A program made the position numbers and the translations under genes. A DNA stretch of 64,000 nt, from assembly GCF_023241715.1 (NCBI RefSeq), contig NZ_JALQCW010000013.1, positions 1-64,000 of the forward strand, in the 5' to 3' direction. The DNA comes from Pseudomonas morbosilactucae. GTDB lineage: Bacteria > Pseudomonadota > Gammaproteobacteria > Pseudomonadales > Pseudomonadaceae. Below are positions 29,768 through 38,940 of the stretch, in pieces (the stretch's first letter is position 1; each line of letters begins with the position of its first letter). The notes under the pieces were generated by a model. That model searched no databases, had not been told where the DNA came from, and worked only from the letters and a program-made list of their open reading frames with translations.

Positions 29768-29816
29768 GAAAAAAGGGTATAGAAGGCGCAAGCCTGGCAT
29801 CGCCCACCGTGATGCC
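29768..29816 (-). promoter_or_regulatory. Likely expression platform of the cobalamin riboswitch
   Basis: On the minus strand GGCATC(N11)GATGCC is followed by AGGC-TTGC-GCCT and then a TTTTTT run before the cobO ribosome site. This looks like a conditional terminator or sequestering hairpin joined to the aptamer. Confidence 0.55.
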
Positions 29817-29824
29817 GTTGGATG

Positions 29825-30031
29825 GATCAGGCCGGTCTCCGGGCTCATGAGGGGCATCACTGCCGGACCGCGCGCCTTCCCGCATCGAACTCGACACAGT
29901 GGCATCAGGCGCAGTCTTGACTCATTTACCGTTGCGGGGGCAGCGCCGGAATCGTCGTCCGTTCCACTGGGGGAACGTGCACTCACCGGCTTCCCTGTTT
30001 CACTCTGTCGACCGTGGGCCACAGAGCACCT
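29825..30031 (-). promoter_or_regulatory. Adenosylcobalamin riboswitch aptamer
   Basis: On the minus strand the region contains, in order, the conserved elements of this class: ACAGGGAAGCCGGTG near 29985-30000, CGCTGCCCCCGCAACGGTAA, GCCACTG, GATGCGGGAAGGCG, and the B12 box AGCCCGGAGACCGGCCTG at 29828-29845. It lies about 100 bases before cobO and would shut the ten-gene operon down when cobalamin is plentiful. Confidence 0.95.
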
Positions 30032-30218
30032 GAAACAAGTCGCGAAGGTTAGAGGGTTGGGGGTGGAGCGTCAATTAAAGCCGGCCGTCGGCGACACGTG
30101 GAGACGGCCACAGATCAATAAAATGACGCCAATCTTGTGCCACACTGGAAGCAATGATATCAAATAGCCATAACCGCAAAAGTACCCAGACCAATCACAA
30201 ACAATAAGGGTGAGTTCG

Positions 30219-30800
30219 ATGCAAGGCATGACCATCAGCAATCCACGACTGGAATTCCTGCGCCCCCTGCTGGAGCGCTGGTTCGATTGCATTGACCGCT
30301 ACAACGCGGTGCGCGGCGATAACGAAACACCGTACTGGTTCGATGAACACGCCAACCTGGGCCTGCTGTCTGCCGCAGCCTGGATGGCGGAAATGGTCAC
30401 CCTGGAACAGACCCAGAGCAAAAAACAGCAGGAAGACGGCGATCGCAACAGCCGCGCCGACCTCTACATTGCCAGCCAGGACGAGCGCGTCTATATCCAG
30501 GCCACCCAGCGCTGGCCACGGGTCAACAACCTCAACCTGACCCAAGCCTTGCTGGACGCCACCAGCGCCGCAAAAAGCATCAGCTACGCCAGCGACCTGC
30601 GGCTTGGCTGCCTGTTTGTCGCCCCGCAAAAGGCCCAGCACAGCGCCACCCCGGAAGAACTCCAGGACATGGTCGACGACTTGCAGAAGGAACACAGTTG
30701 CGCCGTCGCCTGGTACTTCCCCTACGCCTACCGCAAGCTGCGCAACGAGGCCGGTAACTACCACCCAGGTATCGCCGTGCTGTTCAAAGAGGCCCGCTGA
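30219..30800 (+). CDS. Conserved hypothetical protein, possibly a PD-(D/E)XK-like fold
   Basis: The 193-aa soluble protein (MQGMTISNPRLEFLRPLLERWF...) has no signal peptide. A central block, LLSAAAWMAEMVTLEQTQSKK then SRADLYIASQDERVYIQATQRW, places an acidic residue, an Asp before a beta strand, and a Q-x-T after a second strand, which loosely resembles a degenerate PD-(D/E)XK core. I do not recognise the family and give no function. The ATG at 30219 has AAGGGTGA upstream. It diverges from the cobalamin operon. Confidence 0.75.
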   Translation: MQGMTISNPRLEFLRPLLERWFDCIDRYNAVRGDNETPYWFDEHANLGLLSAAAWMAEMVTLEQTQSKKQQEDGDRNSRADLYIASQDERVYIQATQRWPRVNNLNLTQALLDATSAAKSISYASDLRLGCLFVAPQKAQHSATPEELQDMVDDLQKEHSCAVAWYFPYAYRKLRNEAGNYHPGIAVLFKEAR

Positions 30801-30873
30801 ACGATTTGAACCATCGGTAAGCGCTGTTCCTCTATGACTAGACACCCCCTCGTGTACGCATAGGGAAACCCGC

Positions 30874-32193
30874 ATGTTCAAGCCCAACGCCTTTCTATTG
30901 ATCGCTGTCGCCACAGGCCTGGCCGCCTGCGGCGAAACAGCGCGCCTGCAGGTCAGCGATGGCACCGGCCCCACGCCGACCCTGCCCGAACCAAACAAGA
31001 CCCTGATCCCGACACTGAACATCGCCCCGGCGATCGGCTGGCCTCAGGGCGCCAAGCCAATCGCTGCGCCCGGCACCCAGGTCGCCGCCTTTGCCGAAGG
31101 CCTGGACCACCCACGCTGGCTCTATGTGCTGCCCAACGGTGACGTGCTGGTGGCGGAAACCAATGCGCCACCCAAACCCGATGACAGCAAGGGCATTCGC
31201 GGCTGGGTCATGGGCAAGGTCATGGGCCGTGCCGGCGCCGCTGTGCCCAGTGCCAACCGCATCACCCTGCTGCGCGACCAGGACCACGACGGCGTCGCGG
31301 AAACCCGTACGGTATTGATCGATCAGCTCAACTCGCCATTCGGCATGACTCTCGTGGGCAACGACCTGTATGTGGCCGACACCGATCGGCTGCTGCGTTT
31401 TCCCTACCGGACGGGCGACACCCAAATCAGCGTCGCGCCAACCAAGGTCGTCGACTTGCCCAGCGGCACACTGAATCACCACTGGACCAAAAACGTCATC
31501 GCCAGCAAAGACGGGAGCAAGCTGTACGTCACGGTCGGCTCCAACAGCAACGTTGGCGAAAACGGCCTGGACCAGGAACAGGGCCGCGCAGCCATCTGGG
31601 AAGTGGACCGCGCCAGCGGCCGGCAGCGCATCTTTGCCTCAGGGCTGCGCAACCCCAACGGCCTGGCCTGGGAGCCCGACAGCGGGCAGCTGTGGACAGC
31701 GGTGAACGAGCGCGATGAGATCGGCAGCGACCTGGTGCCGGACTACATCACCTCGGTGCAGGATGGGGCGTTCTACGGCTGGCCCTTCAGCTATTACGGG
31801 CAACACGTGGATGTGCGAGTCACGCCACAGAACCCGCAGCAGGTGGCCAAGGCCATTGCCCCGGATTACGCGGTTGGGCCCCATACCGCGTCGCTGGGGC
31901 TGGCGTTTGCAGAAGGCAGCCAACTGCCGGCGCCCTTTACTCAAGGGGCCTTTATCGGCCAGCACGGTTCATGGAATCGCCAACCCCACAGCGGCTACAA
32001 AGTGATCCTCGTGCCCTTCGCCAACGGTAAGCCCCAGGGCGCACCTATTGACCTGCTGACGGGGTTCCTCAATGCCGACGAAAAAGCCATGGGGCGTCCG
32101 GTGGGCGTGGCCGTGGATAAACAGGGGGCATTGCTGGTGGCGGACGATGTGGGCAACACGATCTGGCGCGTATCAGCCAGCAAGGCCCCCTAG
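30874..32193 (+). CDS. Sorbosone dehydrogenase-family PQQ-type beta-propeller lipoprotein
   Basis: The 439-aa protein has a lipoprotein signal (lipobox LAAC, Cys19). The propeller domain carries [61 protein letters not shown] and [18 protein letters not shown], typical of soluble aldose/sorbosone dehydrogenases. It probably oxidises a sugar or aldehyde in the periplasm with PQQ, anchored to a membrane. The substrate is unknown. Confidence 0.9.
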   Translation: MFKPNAFLLIAVATGLAACGETARLQVSDGTGPTPTLPEPNKTLIPTLNIAPAIGWPQGAKPIAAPGTQVAAFAEGLDHPRWLYVLPNGDVLVAETNAPPKPDDSKGIRGWVMGKVMGRAGAAVPSANRITLLRDQDHDGVAETRTVLIDQLNSPFGMTLVGNDLYVADTDRLLRFPYRTGDTQISVAPTKVVDLPSGTLNHHWTKNVIASKDGSKLYVTVGSNSNVGENGLDQEQGRAAIWEVDRASGRQRIFASGLRNPNGLAWEPDSGQLWTAVNERDEIGSDLVPDYITSVQDGAFYGWPFSYYGQHVDVRVTPQNPQQVAKAIAPDYAVGPHTASLGLAFAEGSQLPAPFTQGAFIGQHGSWNRQPHSGYKVILVPFANGKPQGAPIDLLTGFLNADEKAMGRPVGVAVDKQGALLVADDVGNTIWRVSASKAP

Positions 32194-32195
32194 GC

Positions 32196-32858
32196 TCAAC
32201 GCTTGCGGCACAAGGTCAAGCCATCGCCCAAGGGGAGCAGGGACAGATCGACACGCCGATCATCCTTCAGGGCGAGGTTGAGCTGCTGGATGGCACGGGT
32301 ATCGTCACTGTCGGGCTGCTCCTGCAGCACCCGACCGCTCCACAAGGTGTTGTCGAACAGCAGCAAGCCGCCCTCGCGCAACAGGCGCAGGGCGCTCTCC
32401 AGATACCGTGGGTAGTTGGCCTTGTCGGCGTCGACAAAAATCAAGTCGAAGGTAGCGCCCTGGCCCTGGGCTTCCAGGGCGGCCAGGGTTTCCAGGGCCG
32501 GTGCCAGGCGCAATTCGATGCGCTCGGCGACTCCAGCCTCCCGCCAATACGCCTGGGCGGTGGCGTTGTAGCTTCCCGGCAAGTCGCAACACAGCAACGA
32601 GCCCCCTTCCGGCAGCGCCTGAGCCATGCACAGCGCGCTGTAGCCGGTGAACGTGCCAACTTCCAGCAAACGCCGGGCGCCCAGCAACTTGACCAGCAAC
32701 CCGAGAAATTGCCCCTGCTCCGGCGCCACCTGCCAGCGAGCCTCGGGCAAGGCCTGGGTTTCGTCACGCAGCCGACGCAGCAACGGCGTCTCGCGCAGGG
32801 AGACGTCCAGCAGATACTGATAGAGGGGGTCGTCGAGGCTGAGGGTTCGGGCGGTCAT
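32196..32858 (-). CDS. Class I SAM-dependent O-methyltransferase (COMT/CCoAOMT type)
   Basis: The 220-aa protein has the O-methyltransferase family 3 pattern: LLEVGTFTGYSALCMAQALPEGG for SAM binding, FDLIFVDADKANYPRYLE for the metal/catalytic Asp region, and LLFDNTLWSGRV. It would methylate a catechol-like hydroxyl group with a divalent metal. It converges on the sorbosone-dehydrogenase gene with a 2-base gap and lies downstream of an NlpC/P60 gene on the same strand. Confidence 0.9.
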   Translation of the reverse strand: MTARTLSLDDPLYQYLLDVSLRETPLLRRLRDETQALPEARWQVAPEQGQFLGLLVKLLGARRLLEVGTFTGYSALCMAQALPEGGSLLCCDLPGSYNATAQAYWREAGVAERIELRLAPALETLAALEAQGQGATFDLIFVDADKANYPRYLESALRLLREGGLLLFDNTLWSGRVLQEQPDSDDTRAIQQLNLALKDDRRVDLSLLPLGDGLTLCRKR

Positions 32859-32882
32859 CGCTACCTCGACAAGGGACGGCGC

Positions 32883-33416
32883 TTAGGGGATGCGCGCCAG
32901 ATGCTCAGGCTGCAACACCCGCTTGGCACTCAGATAGGCTTTTTGCCAATAGGCCTTGGACAGGCTGTCCAGCTTGACCGTACCGCCGGTGGCCGGGGCA
33001 TGCACAAAGCGGCCTTCGCCCACATAGATGCCGGCATGGCTGACCTGGGAGCCGCCATTGGTGGCGAAAAAGATCAGGTCGCCGGTTTGCAACGCATCCT
33101 TGCCCACGTCCGGGGCCTGCATACCGATCATTTCCCGGGTGGAGCGCGGCAGCGAGATGCCTGCGGCGTCGCGGTACACGTAGCCGATCAGGCCGCTGCA
33201 ATCAAAACCCGAATCCGGGGTGTTGCCGCCCCAACGATAAGGCGTGCCGACCAGGCCCAAGGCGCGAAACAGTACGTCTTCAGCGACCGGAGAAAAGTTT
33301 TGCGAGGGATTGAATACGGGAGTGCGTACCACTTGCGCCGGAGGCGGTGTACGGCTGGCGCAGGCGCTGAGCAGCGCTGCGAGAACAATGAATGCGAGGC
33401 GGGCCGACGTCGACAT
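32883..33416 (-). CDS. NlpC/P60-family peptidoglycan endopeptidase, lipoprotein (first of a tandem pair)
   Basis: The 177-aa protein has a lipobox (LLSAC, Cys19) and a C40 peptidase domain: GTPYRWGGNTPDSGFDCSGLIGY with catalytic Cys73, QVSHAGIYVG with catalytic His, and a third polar residue in RFVHAPATGG. Such enzymes cut stem peptides or cross-links in the cell wall. It shares most motifs with its neighbour at 33581-34204, and a terminator lies between them. Confidence 0.93.
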   Translation of the reverse strand: MSTSARLAFIVLAALLSACASRTPPPAQVVRTPVFNPSQNFSPVAEDVLFRALGLVGTPYRWGGNTPDSGFDCSGLIGYVYRDAAGISLPRSTREMIGMQAPDVGKDALQTGDLIFFATNGGSQVSHAGIYVGEGRFVHAPATGGTVKLDSLSKAYWQKAYLSAKRVLQPEHLARIP

Positions 33417-33470
33417 AAGCTGAACAATCCTGATCGGGATGCGGCTTTCTCTGCCGTGGCGCTGAAAACA

Positions 33471-33499
33471 AAACCGCGTAAGCAGGGCTTACGCGGTTT
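33471..33499 (-). terminator. Terminator after the second NlpC/P60 gene
   Basis: AAACCGCGTAAG pairs with CTTACGCGGTTT around a 5-base loop; on the minus strand it is followed by TTGTTTT. Confidence 0.85.
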
Positions 33500-33580
33500 G
33501 TTTCAACAATAGATCAGAATTCTAGCGGCTACGCTTCAAACTTCAAGTAAGACTTTAAGTTCGCCTTACAAAATGCCTGC

Positions 33581-34204
33581 TTATTTACGTGCGGTGACCA
33601 CGGTCGGTGCCATCGCCAGTGCGCGCTTGGCTTCGATGAAGGTCTTGCTCCAGTAAGTGTCGCCCAGGCTGTCTACCCGAACGCCACCGCTACGGCGGCT
33701 GCTGGAGTGGATGAACTGATCGTCACCCAGGTAGATCCCGGCGTGACTGACACGACCACGGCGACCGTTGGTAGCGAAGAACAGCAGGTCACCCGGTTGC
33801 AGCTTGTTGCGGGCAACCAATGGCGCGTCGACGTTGATCATTTCGCGAGTCGAGCGCGGCAGGTTCATGCCGGCTTCTTCACGGAACAGATAACCGATGA
33901 AACCACTGCAATCAAAGCCGGCTTCCGAGGAGCCGCCAAAACGGTAACGGGTACCGATCAGGGACATGCCACGCTCAAGGATGCTATCGGCCAGAACAGG
34001 CAACTGATAAGGCTTGTTATCAGCGAATTCAGCCAGTTCTTTTTCAGTGGCGACTTCTTCCTGATAGACCAGGGAAGACTGATTTTTGACGCTGGTTTGA
34101 ACCTGTGGTGCTTGTTGCTGCTGGGACACTGGAGTGTGAGAAGCGCAACCAAACAACAGGGTAACGAGTGCGAGAGGCACGAGGGGTGCGAAGCGATTTA
34201 GCAT
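33581..34204 (-). CDS. NlpC/P60-family peptidoglycan endopeptidase, lipoprotein (second of a tandem pair)
   Basis: The 207-aa protein has a lipobox (LLFGC, Cys20), a linker of about 60 polar residues, and a C40 domain with GTRYRFGGSSEAGFDCSGFIGY (catalytic Cys99) and RVSHAGIYLGDDQFIHSS. It lines up along its whole catalytic domain with the protein encoded next to it, so the two are a tandem duplication. I chose the ATG at 34204 over a GTG at 34210 because the signal peptide starts naturally there; the ribosome site is weak for both. Confidence 0.93.
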   Translation of the reverse strand: MLNRFAPLVPLALVTLLFGCASHTPVSQQQQAPQVQTSVKNQSSLVYQEEVATEKELAEFADNKPYQLPVLADSILERGMSLIGTRYRFGGSSEAGFDCSGFIGYLFREEAGMNLPRSTREMINVDAPLVARNKLQPGDLLFFATNGRRGRVSHAGIYLGDDQFIHSSSRRSGGVRVDSLGDTYWSKTFIEAKRALAMAPTVVTARK

Positions 34205-34416
34205 GGGCACGACCGTGGCTTGAAATAAAAGAAGCCGCGACTATGCCTCCTATCGCCCTCATTTGCAAATTCAATCGATCTAAATGTGACTTATGAGTTT
34301 CTGCTTTGCATCTAAGGCTTTAAGCCCATTTTCTAGCCAAACGCCTCTGGAAACCTCTCCGGAAGCGATTTTTCTGACGCCTGAAATATGTCGAAACATC
34401 GCTGGAGGCCGCGGTT

Positions 34417-35121
34417 TTACCAGCCCAGGGTTTCTTTGAGGAAGGGAATCGTCAGCTTGCGCTGCGCCTGCAACGAAGCCTGATCGAGGCGCTCAAGCAG
34501 CTCGAACAAGGCGCTCATGCTGCGAGTGCCACGGGTCAAAATAAAATGCCCGACTTCGTCGGTCAGGTGCAGGCCGCGACGGGATGCGCGTAACTGCAAG
34601 GCACGTAATTTGTCTTCATCGGAGAGCGGGCGCATCTGGAAAATCAGCGCCAGGGTCAGTCGGGACTTCAAATCCGCCAGCTTGACCGGCAGCTCCCGCG
34701 GCGAGGTCGAAGCTGCAATCAACAAACGTCGGCCGCTGTCGCGCAGGCGGTTGAACAGATGGAACAGTGCCTCTTCCCAATCCGCCTTGCCCGCCACCGC
34801 TTGCAGATCGTCCAGGCAGACCAGTTCGTACTGCTCCAGGTTGTCGAGAATCTCGATACCGCGATCCAGAAGCTCCGCCAAAGGCAGATACACCGCCGGC
34901 TCACCCAACTGCTCGAAACGCAGGCACGCCGCCTGCAGCAAATGAGTACGCCCCACCCCATCCTTGCCCCAGAGGTAAATCAGACTTTCGGTCCAGCCGG
35001 CGTCGGCTTCGCAAAGCCGCTCGACATAGCCGAGTGCAGCGGCATTGGCGCCTGGATAGTAGTTGATGAAGGTGGCGTCATCACGCAGACGCACACCTAG
35101 GGGCAGCTGAATCGGTTTCAT
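34417..35121 (-). CDS. hda: DnaA regulatory inactivator Hda
   Basis: The 234-aa AAA+ protein resembles DnaA domain III: LIYLWGKDGVGRTHLLQAAC (Walker A), YELVCLDDLQAV (Walker B), and LALIFQMRPLSDEDKLRALQLRASRRG. The N terminus MKPIQLPLGVRLRDDATF carries the QLPL clamp-binding motif. Bound to the sliding clamp, Hda stimulates ATP hydrolysis by DnaA and prevents re-initiation. It follows the AI-2E permease gene after a 230-base gap. Confidence 0.95.
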   Translation of the reverse strand: MKPIQLPLGVRLRDDATFINYYPGANAAALGYVERLCEADAGWTESLIYLWGKDGVGRTHLLQAACLRFEQLGEPAVYLPLAELLDRGIEILDNLEQYELVCLDDLQAVAGKADWEEALFHLFNRLRDSGRRLLIAASTSPRELPVKLADLKSRLTLALIFQMRPLSDEDKLRALQLRASRRGLHLTDEVGHFILTRGTRSMSALFELLERLDQASLQAQRKLTIPFLKETLGW

Positions 35122-35351
35122 GCTGACTGAACAGTTCGAAACGAACCGTTAGTGGCCTCTGTGTAAAGTTTGCAAAGTTTATACCCGTGACGCCGGGCGC
35201 ACAATGCAGCAGACCACAAGCAAAATCAAAGGTTTGCGTTGGCTGCAAGGGCTGCCCGGAGAATGGCCGAGCGCAAATGTGACAGCCCCCAGGCCCGCCG
35301 TGGCAACCCGGGGCCAAGCCCGGCTGCCACCCACAGGAGGATCAAAAGCCG

Positions 35352-36425
35352 TTACAGATCAGGCTCTTCAACCCCACTGTAAAGATCCGAGTGCTTGTAC
35401 AAGTCATGCACATGACGCACCAGGACCATGATCACGGCCGCCACCGGCAACGCCAGCAGGACCCCGGTAAAGCCGAACAGCTCGCCCCCCGCCAGAATGG
35501 CGAAGATCACCGCCACCGGATGCAGGCCAATACGGTCGCCCACCAACAGCGGCGTCAGCACCATGCCTTCCAGCGCTTGGCCAACCATGAACACCGCCAC
35601 GATGCCGATCATCGGGTACAGGTCGCCACCAAACTGGAACAGCCCGGCCACCAACGCCGCACCAATGCCAATGACAAAGCCCATATAAGGCACGATAGCC
35701 GCCAGACCCGCGATCAAGCCGATCAACAGCCCCAACTCCAGACCCACCAGCATCAGCCCTGCGGCGTAGATCATGCCCAGCGCCACCATCACCAGCAGTT
35801 GCCCGCGGACAAAGGCGCCCAGCACTTCATGGCACTCTCCGGCCAGCGACACCACGCGTTCTTCACGGTCACGGGGCAACAGGCTGCGGATTTTGGCCAT
35901 CATCAGGTCCCAGTCGCGCAACAGGTAGAAGCTCACCACCGGGATCAACACCAGATTGGCCAGCCATCCGATCAAGGCCAGGCTCGACGCCGTGGCCTGG
36001 CTCAGGACCACGCCGACAATATCGGTGGTCTGGCCCATGTGCTCACTGATGGCAGCCTTGACCTTGTCGAACTTCCAGAAGCCGTCCGACAACCCCAGCT
36101 TGGACTGCGCCCACGGCATCGCGGTGTGCTGCAACCAGTCGAGCATCTGCGGCGCCAGCTCATAGAGCCGGATCAATTGCTTGGCCAGCATCGGCACCAG
36201 CACCAGCAGCAAGGTCATGACAATCAGGGTAAACAGTGCGAACACTGCCACCACGCCCCAGGTCCTCGACAAGCCGAGCTTTTCCAGGCGATCCACCAGG
36301 GGATCGAACAGGTAGGCCAACAGCAGCGCCACCAGGAAGGGCGTGAGGATGGGATGCAACAGGTACACAAACGCGCAAAACAGGGCGACCACGCCCAACC
36401 AGACCCAACGACGCGTATCGGTCAT
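35352..36425 (-). CDS. AI-2E transporter/PerM-family permease
   Basis: The 357-aa membrane protein has the family's seven to eight helices, the N-terminal FLVALLLAYLFDPLVDRLEKLGLSR and the C-terminal GDRIGLHPVAVIFAILAGGELFGFTGVLLALPVAAVIMVL. PerM/TqsA/YdiK family members carry varied substrates, and some exchange sodium for protons, so autoinducer transport cannot be assumed. It lies between the DUF2066 gene and hda on one strand, as in other Pseudomonas. Confidence 0.92.
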   Translation of the reverse strand: MTDTRRWVWLGVVALFCAFVYLLHPILTPFLVALLLAYLFDPLVDRLEKLGLSRTWGVVAVFALFTLIVMTLLLVLVPMLAKQLIRLYELAPQMLDWLQHTAMPWAQSKLGLSDGFWKFDKVKAAISEHMGQTTDIVGVVLSQATASSLALIGWLANLVLIPVVSFYLLRDWDLMMAKIRSLLPRDREERVVSLAGECHEVLGAFVRGQLLVMVALGMIYAAGLMLVGLELGLLIGLIAGLAAIVPYMGFVIGIGAALVAGLFQFGGDLYPMIGIVAVFMVGQALEGMVLTPLLVGDRIGLHPVAVIFAILAGGELFGFTGVLLALPVAAVIMVLVRHVHDLYKHSDLYSGVEEPDL

Positions 36426-36462
36426 GAACCACTCCCGCTTCTATATATAAGGAAACAAACCA

Positions 36463-37497
36463 CTACCAACGGAAATGCAACTGCCCGGCAGGTGCAGCGG
36501 CGGGCGCTGTACCCTCCCCCTCGGCCGGAGGCGCGGCAACTTCACCCGGCGGCACCTCCTGCAGCTTGGCCAGGGACAACTGCGCTCGCAGCTGTTCAGG
36601 GCTGCCGTTGAGGCGGTAGACAATACGATCCCCATCCACGCTGCGCAGTTGCGCGCCAAACGGCTCCAGCAGATGCCCCAAGGTGGCGTAACGCTCCAGC
36701 GTCATGCCCTGCACCTCAAGCCACTGCTCGCTTGAGGCCCCCGGCTTAGTGACAAAGCGCGGCGCCAGGCGCTGGCTCACCGCCAACAACACGGCATCGG
36801 CCAGGGCTGCGGTATCGGCGCCCTGCACGGAACCCTGTTCCTTCTGATCGCCCAGCCACAGGCGCCACTTGGCCTGCCATTGCCCACCTTCTTCCCGCGC
36901 ATGCACTGCCAGCAAGGCGTCGGCACCGTAGCGCTCGGAAGCATCACGCAATGGCGCAGGGTCGGCCCCCTCAAGGTTTGGCGCGGTCGCCACGATTTGC
37001 TCATTCAGGTCACCCAGCGGCAGGCGCAACGGCAACCCGCGATGCTGCGCGGCACGCCGCAACGGCGCGGCGCTGGCTTGACCATCTCCCACCAGGCTCG
37101 AGCCCTCGGTCGAATCACTCAACCACCAAGCGAGGATCGACGGCCGATTGCTGCCCCACAACGACAGCCCTGCTTGACGCAAGGCACGGTCGGTACTGAC
37201 CGGGTCGAAATCCACTTGCAGGCTTTCTGGCGGCCCGGCGTCGTAACCGTATTGGCTGATGATCTGCTGCGGGTCCTTGCGGATCGCTGCCAGGCCCGGC
37301 CCCTGGGCAGCCTTGGCATCGCCGGTCAGGCGCAGCACCAGGGTTTCCACGGCACGCTGGGTCGCCTGATCGCGCTCCTCGGGAGCCTGACTGCTGACAG
37401 GCTCGCGCACTTGATAAAGGCCATTGAGGGTTTCGGCGTGACTCGCCAGGCTGACCAATGACAAACAGCCCACAACTAAAAATTGACCCAGACGCAT
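36463..37497 (-). CDS. DUF2066-domain exported protein
   Basis: The 344-aa protein has a signal peptide (MRLGQFLVVGCLSLVSLASHAETL) and the DUF2066 body: REPVSSQAPEERDQATQRAVETLVLRLTG near residue 30, QIISQYGYDAGPPESLQVDFDPVS, and ILAWWLSDSTEG. A proline- and alanine-rich tail ends the protein. The function is unknown; the placement before the AI-2E permease and hda, divergent from purM, is conserved in Pseudomonas. The ATG at 37497 fits the signal peptide; the upstream 30 codons do not. Confidence 0.9.
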   Translation of the reverse strand: MRLGQFLVVGCLSLVSLASHAETLNGLYQVREPVSSQAPEERDQATQRAVETLVLRLTGDAKAAQGPGLAAIRKDPQQIISQYGYDAGPPESLQVDFDPVSTDRALRQAGLSLWGSNRPSILAWWLSDSTEGSSLVGDGQASAAPLRRAAQHRGLPLRLPLGDLNEQIVATAPNLEGADPAPLRDASERYGADALLAVHAREEGGQWQAKWRLWLGDQKEQGSVQGADTAALADAVLLAVSQRLAPRFVTKPGASSEQWLEVQGMTLERYATLGHLLEPFGAQLRSVDGDRIVYRLNGSPEQLRAQLSLAKLQEVPPGEVAAPPAEGEGTAPAAAPAGQLHFRW

Positions 37498-37881
37498 GGA
37501 GAATTCCCGACGACAAAAACCATTGAAACCGAACCCGTAAAGCGGGTTGCGCAAGCCTGTGACCACTCGGCCCGGCAAAACATTCACAGGTCCGCTGAAA
37601 GATTTCGTGCTGTCATAACGATAGCCGGTTAGAGGCTATACCTTTTAGGACGCGGCAGGAGACTGGCAATACAAGCAAATACAGTTTTTTTGCCGGGATA
37701 TGCCCCTGCCCGTCGCCCGAGGATGGCCGCTGCCCCTCAAGCCTGATAAAATCGCGCGCCTTCGCAGACCGGCAACAGCTGGGCACCCTGAAACTCGCAA
37801 GCGGCGATCCCGCCTGCACTGGTTCGGCGGTCTCACTGGGTTCGGTCGATACCCCCTGAATCCCCCCTAAAGGCCTGGATC
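37498..37881. other. Divergent promoter region between the DUF2066 gene and purM
   Basis: A gap of 384 bases without a credible gene. A TAAAAT box lies at 37747-37752, about 130 bases before purM, and TAGCC/GGCTA forms a small hairpin near 37622-37638. No riboswitch motif or PurR-like palindrome is seen. Confidence 0.4.
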
Positions 37882-38940
37882 ATGAGCAAGCAACCCTCCC
37901 TGAGCTACAAAGACGCCGGTGTAGACATCGACGCCGGTGAAGCATTGGTCGAACGCATCAAGAGCGTGGCCAAGCGCACTGCGCGCCCGGAAGTCATGGG
38001 CGGCCTGGGCGGTTTCGGCGCCCTCTGCGAAATCCCGGCCGGCTACAAACAACCTGTTCTGGTCTCCGGCACCGACGGCGTCGGCACCAAGCTGCGCCTG
38101 GCCCTGAACCTGAACAAACACGACAGCATCGGCATCGACCTGGTGGCCATGTGCGTGAATGACCTGGTGGTCTGCGGCGCCGAACCGCTGTTCTTCCTCG
38201 ACTACTACGCCACCGGCAAACTCAACGTCGACACCGCTGCCCAGGTCGTGACCGGCATCGGCGCCGGCTGCGAACTGTCCGGCTGCTCCCTGGTGGGCGG
38301 CGAAACCGCTGAAATGCCAGGCATGTACGAAGGCGAAGACTACGACCTGGCCGGCTTCTGCGTTGGCGTCGTGGAAAAATCGGAAATCATCGACGGCTCC
38401 AAAGTGGCCACCGGCGACGCCCTGCTGGCCCTGCCTTCCTCGGGCCCGCACTCCAACGGCTACTCGCTGATCCGCAAGATCATCGAAGTGGCAGGCGCCG
38501 ACATCGAAAACATCCAGCTGGACGGCAAGCCGCTGACCGAGCTGCTGATGGCCCCGACCCGCATCTACGTCAAGCCACTGCTCAAGCTGATCAAGGACAC
38601 CGGCGCGGTCAAAGCCATGGCCCACATCACCGGTGGCGGCTTGCTGGACAACATTCCACGCGTTCTGCCAAAAGGTGCCCAGGCCGTGGTTGACGTCGCC
38701 AGCTGGCAGCGCCCGGCGGTCTTCGACTGGCTGCAAGAGCAAGGCAACGTCGACGAGCACGAAATGCACCGCGTCCTGAACTGCGGCGTAGGCATGGTCA
38801 TCTGCGTAGCCCAGGAACACGTTGAAATCGCCTTGAACACCCTGCGTGAAGCCGGCGAACAACCTTGGGTCATCGGCCAGATCGCTACAGCGGCCGAAGG
38901 CGCTGCCCAAGTCGAGCTGAAAAACCTCAAGGCACACTGA
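37882..38940 (+). CDS. purM: Phosphoribosylformylglycinamidine cyclo-ligase
   Basis: The 352-aa AIR synthetase closes the imidazole ring in purine synthesis using ATP. It has [20 protein letters not shown] at the N terminus, [44 protein letters not shown] and [16 protein letters not shown], all PurM signatures. Its stop overlaps the purN start (TGATG), so the two are translationally coupled. Confidence 0.97.
   Translation: MSKQPSLSYKDAGVDIDAGEALVERIKSVAKRTARPEVMGGLGGFGALCEIPAGYKQPVLVSGTDGVGTKLRLALNLNKHDSIGIDLVAMCVNDLVVCGAEPLFFLDYYATGKLNVDTAAQVVTGIGAGCELSGCSLVGGETAEMPGMYEGEDYDLAGFCVGVVEKSEIIDGSKVATGDALLALPSSGPHSNGYSLIRKIIEVAGADIENIQLDGKPLTELLMAPTRIYVKPLLKLIKDTGAVKAMAHITGGGLLDNIPRVLPKGAQAVVDVASWQRPAVFDWLQEQGNVDEHEMHRVLNCGVGMVICVAQEHVEIALNTLREAGEQPWVIGQIATAAEGAAQVELKNLKAH

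Noticed and set aside
29730..29897. N-terminal extension of cobO by 56 codons
   Set aside because: This frame reads through the cobalamin riboswitch; the conserved protein starts at 29729 behind a good ribosome site.
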